A stretch of 64,000 nucleotides of DNA. Source: Streptomyces scopuliridis RB72. Its GTDB lineage: Bacteria > Actinomycetota > Actinomycetes > Streptomycetales > Streptomycetaceae. The DNA lies in contig NZ_JOEI01000013.1 in assembly GCF_000718095.1 (NCBI RefSeq), positions 62,001 to 126,000 of the forward strand, in the 5' to 3' direction. Below, piece by piece: positions 25,324 to 32,112 of the stretch. Positions within the stretch are counted from its first letter, which is position 1; each line of letters begins with the position of its first letter. The translations under genes were made by a program, and so were the position numbers. A model generated the notes under the pieces. That model was not told the DNA's origin and did not search any database. It saw nothing but the letters and a program-made list of their open reading frames with translations.

Positions 25324-27465
25324 ATGAGCGGACTATTCGCTTCCAGCACCCCACCCGTCCCGGGAGTCACAGCTTTGTGCGATGTACGGCAGCCCCTGCC
25401 CCGCTCTCTCGCAGTCGTCGGCGCCGGCCCCCGTGGCACCTCGGTCCTCGAAAGACTCTGCGCGTCCGTGCCCGAACTGGCCCCGGACGTCCCCCTCACC
25501 GTCCATCTCATCGACCCCGCGCCCCCGGGCGCGGGGCTCGTCTGGCGCACCGACCAGCCCGCCGAGTTGCTGATGAACACCGTCGCCTCACAGGTGACCG
25601 TCTTCACCGATGACAGCGTCGAGTGCGAGGGCCCGATACGCCCGGGGCCGAGCCTGTACGAGTGGGCCGCTACCCGGCCGGATGAGCGCCTCGGACCCGA
25701 CGACTACCCGAGCCGCGCCACCTATGGCCGATATCTGGAATGGGCCTTCCGCAGAACGGTAGAGAACGCTCCGGAGAGCGTGACGGTCATCGTTCACCGG
25801 GCCCGCGCGATCCGGCTCGATGACGACACCGACAGCGCGGCTCTCGACCCGTCAGCCCCACCCACCTCAACCGGTTCACCCCAAACACCCGGTAGCTCCA
25901 CCGCGCACCGCCCCACCCAGACGGTCTTTCTCGACGATGGCACGACAATTTCCGGCCTCAGCGCCGTGGTGCTCGCGCAGGGCCATCTACCGGTGGTTTC
26001 CGGCCAGACCCAGGCGTCCCTCGCGGAGTACGCGGTCCGCCACCGGCTCCGCTATCTGCGGCCCGCCAACCCCGCGGATGCCGATCTCTCGGCTGTCACT
26101 CCGGGCGAACCGGTTCTGCTGCGCGGACTCGGGCTGAACTTCTTCGACCACATGGCGCTGCTGACGGCGGGCCGGGGCGGCCTCTTCACGCGCGACGCCG
26201 ACGGCGTTCTCGTATACCACCCGTCGGGGCGTGAGCCGCAGTTGTACGCGGGGTCGCGGCGCGGCGTCCCGTACCAGGCGCGCGGGGACAACGCGAAGGG
26301 ACCGTCCGGCCGGCACCGCCCGCTGCTGCTGACCCCGGATGTGATCGCGGTGTTCCGCAAGCGCGCGGACGAGGGCGACCCGGCGGATTTCCTCCAGGAG
26401 ATATGGCCGCTGGTCGCCAAGGAGGTGGAGGCGGTCTTCTACGAGGCGACTCTCCGCGCGGCCTCCCGGGAAGACCGCTCCGGCACCGGCACCGGCACCG
26501 GTTCCGGCTCCGGCACCGGCTCTCCTTCGGGCCCGACAGCGACGGCGGCCCACCGCCCGGCGGCCTCGTGGGAACGCGTCCTCGACCGGTTCCTCGCCGC
26601 GCCCCATGGCAGCCCGCAGGAGGCCGCCGTCCTCGACGAGGCCGGGATCGCCCCCGCCGACCGCTGGTCCTGGGACCGGATCTCGCGCCCGTACGACGGC
26701 GTGACCTTCCGCGATCCCGCCGATCACCGCGCCTGGCTCCTCGCCCATCTGCGCGAGGACGCGGCCCAGGCGGCGCTCGGCAATGTCGCGGGCCCGGTCA
26801 AGGCGGCCCTGGACGTGCTGCGTGATCTCCGTAATGAGATACGGCAGATCGTGGACCACACCGGTCTCTCCGGCACCTCCCGGCGCGACCATCTCGACCG
26901 CTGGTACACGCCTTTGAACGCTTTCCTCTCCATCGGGCCGCCGCGCCGCCGTATCGAGGAGATGGCGGCCCTGATCGAGGCGGGGGTGCTGGATGTGATC
27001 GGCCCGCGCACGACCGTACGGACCTGGGACGGCATGTTCACCGCCGAGTCCCCCGACGTCCCGGGGTCGCTGATCCATGCCACGACGCTCGTGGAAGCCC
27101 GGCTTCCGGAACCGGATCTCAGACGCAGTTGCGATCCGTTGCTCTCACGGCTCCTGAAGACCGGCCAGTGCCGGCCGCACCAGGTCGGCGGTTACGAAAC
27201 CGGTGGGCTGGATGTAACGCGCCGTCCATACCGCCTGATAGACCGTCGGGGGGAAGCCCACCCACGGAGGTTCGCGCTCGGGGTGCCCACGGAAGGAGTC
27301 CACTGGGTGACGGCGGCGGGCGCGCGCCCTGGCGTCGACTCGGTGATGCTCTCGGACTCCGACGCGGTGGCACGTGCCACCCTGCGCACACCGGACATCC
27401 TGCGGCCCGAATACGCGACGCGAATTGATCCCCAGCTGAATGTTGAACTTGCAAGCATTGATTAG
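25324..27465 (+). CDS. FAD/NAD(P)-binding protein (PF13454-type)
   Basis: This large protein of about 713 residues has a clear N-terminal dinucleotide fold, RSLAVVGAGPRGTSVLERLC, then a lipoamide-dehydrogenase-like FAD pattern with LLMNTVASQVTVFTDDS. The middle has DDGTTISGLSAVVLAQGHLP, and a low-complexity GTGTGSGSGTG linker encoded by GGCACC/GGCTCC repeats lies near 26481-26525. The C-terminal part ends WVTAAGARPGVDSVMLSDSD. This family occurs in actinomycetes as putative oxidoreductases related to HI0933/YdhS. The start is uncertain: GTG 25258, ATG 25324 and TTG 25375 are all in frame, and strong coding bias begins only around 25390. The reaction is unknown. Confidence 0.8.
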   Translation: MSGLFASSTPPVPGVTALCDVRQPLPRSLAVVGAGPRGTSVLERLCASVPELAPDVPLTVHLIDPAPPGAGLVWRTDQPAELLMNTVASQVTVFTDDSVECEGPIRPGPSLYEWAATRPDERLGPDDYPSRATYGRYLEWAFRRTVENAPESVTVIVHRARAIRLDDDTDSAALDPSAPPTSTGSPQTPGSSTAHRPTQTVFLDDGTTISGLSAVVLAQGHLPVVSGQTQASLAEYAVRHRLRYLRPANPADADLSAVTPGEPVLLRGLGLNFFDHMALLTAGRGGLFTRDADGVLVYHPSGREPQLYAGSRRGVPYQARGDNAKGPSGRHRPLLLTPDVIAVFRKRADEGDPADFLQEIWPLVAKEVEAVFYEATLRAASREDRSGTGTGTGSGSGTGSPSGPTATAAHRPAASWERVLDRFLAAPHGSPQEAAVLDEAGIAPADRWSWDRISRPYDGVTFRDPADHRAWLLAHLREDAAQAALGNVAGPVKAALDVLRDLRNEIRQIVDHTGLSGTSRRDHLDRWYTPLNAFLSIGPPRRRIEEMAALIEAGVLDVIGPRTTVRTWDGMFTAESPDVPGSLIHATTLVEARLPEPDLRRSCDPLLSRLLKTGQCRPHQVGGYETGGLDVTRRPYRLIDRRGEAHPRRFALGVPTEGVHWVTAAGARPGVDSVMLSDSDAVARATLRTPDILRPEYATRIDPQLNVELASID

Positions 27466-27476
27466 GCATACATAAC
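27449..27476 (+). promoter_or_regulatory. Candidate promoter for the DoxX gene
   Basis: TTGCAA (27449-27454) and CATAAC (27471-27476) are spaced by 16 bp within an unusually AT-rich segment at the end of the upstream gene, 57 bp before the DoxX ATG. Confidence 0.45.
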
Positions 27477-27532
27477 GTGAGGAAGGAGCTTCTCATCGGT
27501 CCAGACCAATGATCGAAGGAGTACAACCCCCC

Positions 27533-27979
27533 ATGTACACACGCCTCAATCGCGCCCAGCCCTACGCACTCGGCCTGTTCCGCGTGGTCGTCGGGCTCCT
27601 CTTCGCCTGCCACGGCGCGGCTTCGCTCTTCGGGTACTTCGCCAAGGACACCGTCTCCACCGGCGCCTGGCCGGGCTGGTACGCCGCCGTCATCCAGCTC
27701 GTGGCCGGGGCCCTCGTACTGCTCGGTCTCGGCACCCGGGTGGCGGCGCTGGTGGCCTCCGGCTCCATGGCGTACGCGTACTTCAACGTGCACCAGGGCG
27801 ATGGCCTCTTCCCCATAGAGAACAACGGCGAACCCGCGGCCATGTTCTGCTGGGCGTTCCTGCTGATCGTCTTCACCGGGCCAGGGGCGTTCGCCCTGGA
27901 CCAGTTGTTCGGAGAGCGCGGCTCCCGGGGCGGGTCCGGGGAGGAGAGGCGGGATCAGCGCACGGCCGTGGCCGCCTGA
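27533..27979 (+). CDS. DoxX family membrane protein
   Basis: This 148-residue protein has four membrane segments: GLFRVVVGLLFACHGAASLF, a WYAAVIQLVAGALVLLGLGT region, AALVASGSMAYAYFNVH and CWAFLLIVFTGPGAFALD. It also has the DoxX signature around HGAASLFGYF. DoxX proteins are linked to thiosulfate:quinone oxidoreductase or to membrane oxidative-stress complexes in mycobacteria. The ATG at 27533 has GAAGGAG eleven bases upstream; the in-frame ATG at 27509 is less well placed. It is a single gene with its own promoter and terminator. Confidence 0.87.
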   Translation: MYTRLNRAQPYALGLFRVVVGLLFACHGAASLFGYFAKDTVSTGAWPGWYAAVIQLVAGALVLLGLGTRVAALVASGSMAYAYFNVHQGDGLFPIENNGEPAAMFCWAFLLIVFTGPGAFALDQLFGERGSRGGSGEERRDQRTAVAA

Positions 27980-27995
27980 TCCGTACCGGTACCCC

Positions 27996-28031
27996 GGTGC
28001 CCGGACCCCGCCCCAGCCAGGTCCGGGCACC
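27996..28031 (+). terminator. Hairpin terminator after the DoxX gene
   Basis: A perfect 12-bp stem (GGTGCCCGGACC / GGTCCGGGCACC) with a 12-base loop begins 16 bp after the stop. Confidence 0.7.
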
Positions 28032-28157
28032 GACAGGTCGGGCCCCGGCCGGCCTCCCGCTCCCGCACACGCGTACGCTGGCAGGCCGCAGCCGCCAACT
28101 GCCGCTCCCCTGCGACATCGAGGCGCTGTCAACGGGACCGGGCGGGAAGTGACGTAG

Positions 28158-28802
28158 GTGCTGGAGAGTCTGGGGTCGCTGACGGGCAGCCCATGGATCT
28201 ACGCTGTCGTGGCCCTCTCCGTACTGCTCGACGTGTTCCTTCCGGTGCTGCCCAGCGGCGTTCTGGTGATCACGGCCGCCACCGCGGCCGCGGCCGGTTC
28301 GACCACGGTCGCGGGCGCGACGGGCAAGGTGGCGCAGGTGCCGGACGAAGTGCCCTCGCTGCTGCTGCTGATGCTCTGCGCGTTCAGCGCGTCCGTACTC
28401 GGCGACCTGGTCGCCTTCCGGCTCGCCCGGCGCGGCGGTGACCGGCTCGGCCGGGCCATCGCCCGCTCCCGCCGCCTGACCACCGCGCAGGAACGTCTCG
28501 GCGGGGCGCTCAGCGGGGGCCGCGGAATCCTGGTCGTCATCGCCCGGTTCGCACCGGCCGGACGCTCGGTGGTCTCCCTGGGCGCGGGAGCGGCCCACCG
28601 CAAGGTGAAGGAGTTCCTCCCCTGGTCGGCGCTGGCGGCCGTCGCGTGGACGGGCTACAGCGCGGGCCTCGGCTACTACGGCGGCCGGTGGCTCGGGACG
28701 ACCTGGATCGGCGCGGGCGTATCCGTACTGGCCCTGTTCGCGGCGGGCGCGCTCGCCGCGTACGTCATACGGCGCCCGAGCCCGGCACCGGCGACCGCCT
28801 AG
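28158..28802 (+). CDS. DedA family membrane protein
   Basis: This 214-residue protein has the DedA/VTT layout: a re-entrant N-terminal segment LLDVFLPVLPSGVLVITAAT, an acidic site near GDLVAFRLARRGGDRLGR, and the family motif VVIARFAPAGRSVVSLGAG followed by ALAAVAWTGYSAGLGYYGGR. DedA proteins flip or transport lipids such as undecaprenyl phosphate or phosphatidylethanolamine; this one is too divergent to assign a lipid. GTG start at 28158. The stop TAG belongs to a CTAGGGCCCGTCC palindrome. Confidence 0.87.
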   Translation: MLESLGSLTGSPWIYAVVALSVLLDVFLPVLPSGVLVITAATAAAAGSTTVAGATGKVAQVPDEVPSLLLLMLCAFSASVLGDLVAFRLARRGGDRLGRAIARSRRLTTAQERLGGALSGGRGILVVIARFAPAGRSVVSLGAGAAHRKVKEFLPWSALAAVAWTGYSAGLGYYGGRWLGTTWIGAGVSVLALFAAGALAAYVIRRPSPAPATA

Positions 28803-28822
28803 GGCCCGTCCGGACGGGCCCT
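28801..28822 (+). terminator. Palindromic hairpin at the DedA stop codon
   Basis: AGGGCCCGTCC is followed directly by its reverse complement GGACGGGCCCT, overlapping the stop codon. It probably works as a terminator and also belongs to the CTAG-GGCC type of repeats discussed in the findings. Confidence 0.6.
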
Positions 28823-28901
28823 GGGCCCAGCTCCTGCTGGCGTAAGCCCTGTCACGCCGCGACGGCGATACGCCGCAGGGCGGTCGTGCGATGCTGGTCC
28901 G

Positions 28902-29393
28902 GTGACGCTATCGGACCTGGTTCGGCTCCGCCGGGCCCGCGACCAGATGGACCGCGACTACGCGGAGCCGCTCGATGTCCCCGCGCTGGCACGCGCGGCC
29001 CATATGTCGTCCGGCCACTTCTCCCGCAGCTTCCGCGCCGCGTTCGGGGAGACGCCGTACCGCTATCTGATGACCCGCAGGATCGAGCGGGCCAAGGCCC
29101 TGCTGCGGCGTGGCGATCTGTCGGTGACGGAGGTCTGCTTCGCGGTCGGGTGCACGTCGCTGGGGTCGTTCAGCTCGCGGTTCACCGAGCTGGTGGGCGA
29201 GAGCCCGAGCGCGTACCGGGCCCGCCGCCATGACGAGAGCGCGGCCATCCCGCCCTGCGTCGCCAAGATCTTCACGCGACCGGTCAGGAACGCGGACCCG
29301 GTCAGGACCGGGGAGGAGGTCAGGACCGGGGAGGAGGTCAGGACCGGGGAGGAGGTCAGGACCGGGGAGGCGGAGCGCGCGGCCCGCCCGTAG
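28902..29393 (+). CDS. AraC-family DNA-binding regulator (short form)
   Basis: This 163-residue protein consists essentially of the two helix-turn-helix units of AraC (ARAAHMSSGHFSRSFRAAFG and VTEVCFAVGCTSLGSFSSRF) without a sensor domain. The tail after residue 115 is disordered and contains four VRTGEE-type hexapeptides encoded by 18-bp repeats. The GTG start follows a short intergenic gap. Its stop is 10 bp from a VOC (glyoxalase-fold) gene on the same strand, the common actinobacterial AraC-VOC pair in which the regulator is thought to control the VOC gene. The effector is unknown. Confidence 0.88.
   Translation: MTLSDLVRLRRARDQMDRDYAEPLDVPALARAAHMSSGHFSRSFRAAFGETPYRYLMTRRIERAKALLRRGDLSVTEVCFAVGCTSLGSFSSRFTELVGESPSAYRARRHDESAAIPPCVAKIFTRPVRNADPVRTGEEVRTGEEVRTGEEVRTGEAERAARP
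29283..29372 (+). repeat. 18-bp coding minisatellite in the AraC tail
   Basis: There are five units of GTCAGGACCGGGGAGGAG. The first (29283-29300) has diverged, units two to four are identical, and the last ends GGCG. The unit is a multiple of three, so copy number can change without a frameshift. Confidence 0.9.
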
Positions 29394-29403
29394 CGTGAAC
29401 CGC

Positions 29404-29820
29404 ATGGACATCAGACTTTCGCAGTGCTTCATCGCCGTCGACGACCACGACAAGGCGCTCGCCTTCTACCGGGACGTGCTCGGATTCGAGGTGCGCAACG
29501 ACGTCGGGTTCGAGGGGATGCGCTGGGTGACGGTGGGCTCGCCGTCGCAGCCCGACGTGGAGATCGTGCTCGAACCCCCCGCCGCGAACCCGAACGCCTC
29601 GCCGGCCGACAAGCAGGCCATGGCGGAGCTGCTGGCCAAGGGCATGCTGCGCGGCGTGATCTTCTCGACCGACGACTGCGACGCCACCTTCGAACGTATC
29701 CAGGCCTCGGGCGCCGAGGTGCTGCAGGAGCCGGTCGACCAGCCGTACGGCGTCCGCGACTGCGCCTTCCGCGATCCCGCGGGCAACATGCTGCGCTTCA
29801 ACCAGCGCCCCGACAAGTAG
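29404..29820 (+). CDS. VOC family (glyoxalase/bleomycin-resistance-fold) protein
   Basis: This 138-residue protein has two beta-alpha-beta-beta-beta units: SQCFIAVDDHDKALAFYRDV at the start and a second half ending QPYGVRDCAFRDPAGNMLRF. The metal-ligand pattern is only partly visible, so the protein may be a binding protein or a dioxygenase/lyase-type enzyme. The ATG at 29404 lacks a ribosome site, but TAGCGT lies seven bases upstream, so a leaderless transcript is possible in addition to read-through from the AraC gene. Confidence 0.87.
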   Translation: MDIRLSQCFIAVDDHDKALAFYRDVLGFEVRNDVGFEGMRWVTVGSPSQPDVEIVLEPPAANPNASPADKQAMAELLAKGMLRGVIFSTDDCDATFERIQASGAEVLQEPVDQPYGVRDCAFRDPAGNMLRFNQRPDK

Positions 29821-29997
29821 GCCTGCCCGCCGGCAGGGGTGTCGTGGGGCGGCCCGGGAGATGTCGACCGCGGTGACCTGCCGGCCGTGCCGCGCCGCGC
29901 CGGCCAGAGTGCGCGGGCGAGCGCTTCCACATCAAAGCCCGCTACCGGCCCGCCGACCTCCGTCGCACCTGAGCGAACGTGTGGGCGCGCGAGACCG

Positions 29998-30240
29998 TCA
30001 GGAGACGGCCCGGGGCGCGGTACGGGCCGCTCCTCCCCGGACCTCGATGCCCCGGAGGAGCTTCGCGGTCGACTCCGCGATCTCGGCGACGGCCTGTTCG
30101 AAGACCTCGCGATTGTGCGTGGCGGGCGCACGGAAACCGGAGACCTTGCGTACGTACTGGAGGGCGGCGGCGCGGATGTCCTCCTCGGTGGCCTCTTCGG
30201 GGAGTACGGGCGGGCGGAGGGTCTTGATACTGCGGCACAT
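29998..30240 (-). CDS. DUF2277 family small protein
   Basis: This 80-residue protein begins MCRSIKTLRPPVLPEEATEE and contains AALQYVRKVSGFRAPATHNR and VFEQAVAEIAESTAKLLRGI, the conserved DUF2277 pattern. The function is unknown. The ATG at 30240 has no ribosome site; CACACT lies six bases upstream, implying leaderless translation. The following 29821-29997 region is non-coding as far as I can tell. Confidence 0.88.
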   Translation of the reverse strand: MCRSIKTLRPPVLPEEATEEDIRAAALQYVRKVSGFRAPATHNREVFEQAVAEIAESTAKLLRGIEVRGGAARTAPRAVS

Positions 30241-30314
30241 GTTTCCAGTGTGACCGATGCGGTGCGCGCCCGTCAGGCCCCCGAGCCGGGCGGGCCCGGC
30301 CCGGCACGGCCCGG

Positions 30315-30587
30315 CTAGAACGGAATCGTGCCGCTCCCCGAGACCCGCAGCCGGCCACTGCCGATGGCCGTATGCGTGGCCACGACGGCGCCTTCCTGGC
30401 CGTCGGGGAACCGGATGCGTACGTCTCCGCTGTCCAGCGCCGCACGCAGGGCCTCCCCCGCGTCCCCGGTCTGTACGCTGCCGCCCCACTGGCGCACCTC
30501 ACCCGACAGGCTCGCGCTCAGTGTGGCCTCGACCGCGATCTCGGAGTCACCGGCGACAAGAGTCGCGGGCCCCTGGTAGTTACTCAT
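30315..30587 (-). CDS. Small beta-rich protein, DUF4873-like
   Basis: This 90-residue protein starts MSNYQGPATLVAGDSEIAVE and ends GSGRLRVSGSGTIPF. The YxGPATLV... W-G pattern (REVRQWGGSV-like) resembles DUF4873 beta-sandwich proteins, but the match is by eye. The same CACACT box lies six bases upstream of the ATG, as in the DUF2277 gene, again without a ribosome site. The function is unknown. Confidence 0.72.
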   Translation of the reverse strand: MSNYQGPATLVAGDSEIAVEATLSASLSGEVRQWGGSVQTGDAGEALRAALDSGDVRIRFPDGQEGAVVATHTAIGSGRLRVSGSGTIPF

Positions 30588-30644
30588 GGCCCCAGTGTGC
30601 GCCCACAGGCGCCGGTCTCTCACCACGTCGGCACGCGCGGTCCG

Positions 30645-31028
30645 TCAGCCGGGGTACTTGCTGAGCTCCACGAGATTGCCGTCGGGGTCGCGTACGTACA
30701 CGCTGACGAACGGCCCCAGCGCCCCCGTACGCTCCACCGGGCCCTCCTCGACCGGGACCCCCTGGGCCGCCAGCTCGGCGATCACCCGTTCGAGTGGGTC
30801 CGCGACCACGAAACAGAGGTCCGCGCTGCCCGGCGTCGGCCGCTCGGCCTTCGGCTCGAACTCATGGCCCGCCCGATGCAGATTGATCTTGCTCTGCCCG
30901 AAGGCCAGCCCGCGCCGCCCGCCGCCGAACGTGACCGGCTCCATGCCGAGGACCCGGGTGTAGAAATCGACGGTCGCGTCGATATCGGCGACGGTGAGGA
31001 CGAGATGATCGAGACGCTCCACGCGCAT
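30645..31028 (-). CDS. VOC family protein (glyoxalase/dioxygenase superfamily)
   Basis: This 127-residue protein has RLDHLVLTVADIDATVDFYT with a first metal His, FGQSKINLHRAGHEFEPK, and VSVYVRDPDGNLVELSKYPG with the C-terminal Glu ligand. The pattern is close to FosX/virulence-associated YwbC-like VOC proteins. The ATG is at 31028. The reading frame is open upstream into the broken peptidoglycan-binding gene, without an intervening stop, but the VOC domain is complete by itself. Confidence 0.87.
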   Translation of the reverse strand: MRVERLDHLVLTVADIDATVDFYTRVLGMEPVTFGGGRRGLAFGQSKINLHRAGHEFEPKAERPTPGSADLCFVVADPLERVIAELAAQGVPVEEGPVERTGALGPFVSVYVRDPDGNLVELSKYPG

Positions 31029-31083
31029 GCCTGCCACGCGCCACAGCGTAGCGATTCGAACCCGGCCGTCCCGTAGGGCCCGG

Positions 31084-31100
31084 CAGGACCTAGGTCCTGT
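31084..31100. repeat. 16-bp palindrome CAGGACCTAGGTCCTG at a gene breakpoint
   Basis: Two copies of the CTAGGTCCTG end face each other around a shared CTAG. It sits exactly where the peptidoglycan-binding gene loses its 3' end. The same CTAGGTCCTGTCC sequence stands in front of the detached 3' fragment at 19957. Confidence 0.85.
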
Positions 31101-31873
31101 CCGGCCGTGATAGAGCCCGACGGCACCCGCAACGCGGTCGTCGTACCGGCCGTCGGGGCTGCCGTAGAAGAGCCGGATCTCCGCCAGCCGCCGCTGAAGC
31201 TCCACGACCTCGGGCCCGGAGTCGCCCGGACCGAGCGAGTTGCCCGCCGGCGCCCGGTCGGGTTCCCGGGGCGGCTCGTTCATGGTCTTCGGGGCGGAGG
31301 GCGACGGTGCCTTCGCGATGGCCGACCGCGACACACTTGGAGTCGGGGTCGGGGTACGCGGCGGGGGCGCTGCGGCCGGCGGTGTCGGCGACGGGGTAGG
31401 GGCCGGGGTGGGCGTCACCGCGGGCGGCGAGGTGTCCCGCGGGCTCATCGACGGCAGCCAGGTGTGCGCCTTGTCGGGCCGTGCGCGTTCCGCCCCGGCG
31501 TCCTGCGAGAGGACCTTCCCGGCGAACGCCACCGTACCGATCACCGCCACCGCCGCGGCGCCGGGTGGTCCTCGCCGCCTCCGGCCGGGACCGGGGTTGC
31601 CGCGGGGGTACTCGTCGGCGCGAGCGGCGGCAGCGGGCCCGCCGTGCGGAACGACCTCGGCGCCTCGGGCCCCGCGTCGAGCGTCACGTACGGCCGTATC
31701 CGCAGCGGATCGAAGTCCTCGGCCGCCGCGATCGCGGCGGCCCGCTCTGTCGCGCTCTTCTCGGATCCTCGCGCGTAGGTCCCGGATCGCGCGCCGCGTT
31801 CCCCGCAGTCGCAGCCGGGTCCGTCTTCCGCGGCCCGCGGCGTACCGCATTCGGGACAGAGCTGTCCGGTCAA
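31101..31873 (-). pseudogene. Broken peptidoglycan-binding membrane protein gene (5' part)
   Basis: From a TTG at 31873, with GGGGAGGG upstream, the frame reads LTGQLCPECGTPRAAEDGPG and EDFDPLRIRPYVTLD, the start of a Streptomyces zinc-ribbon/single-TM/PG-binding protein. Near 31580 the frame is lost: the continuation (AAAVAVIGTVAFAGKVL TM segment, Pro/Thr-rich linker, GDSGPEVVELQRRLAEIRLF) is in another frame, consistent with one missing base. The PG-binding domain then stops at VAGAVGLYHG, at the repeat near 31100; its expected end is found at 19968-20066. With a frameshift and a lost end, it is a pseudogene unless the frameshift is a sequencing error. Confidence 0.8.
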
Positions 31874-32112
31874 CGTGGGTTCCCTCCCCTTGAACTGCCG
31901 CCGATTATGCAGCCCGTATTCGAACGGAGTACGACGCCCGGGCATCCCGGCGGGTCCGCCGTGCGCGAGAGGCGCGGGAGGAGACGGGTGCCTCGTACGG
32001 CACAACGGGACAGAACGGTGCGAAGCGGCCAGGATGGAGATTGGGCGAACCCGAGGAGATGCCCGATGGCTCCGCCCATGGCTCGGCGCATGGCTCAGAA
32101 GGAGATACCCCC

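Noticed and set aside
29821..29997. Possible gene remnant reading GERFHIKARYRPADLRRT before a TGA
   Set aside because: The frame is short, has no start or recognisable domain, and lies in a 177-bp gap; I cannot support it as a gene or pseudogene.
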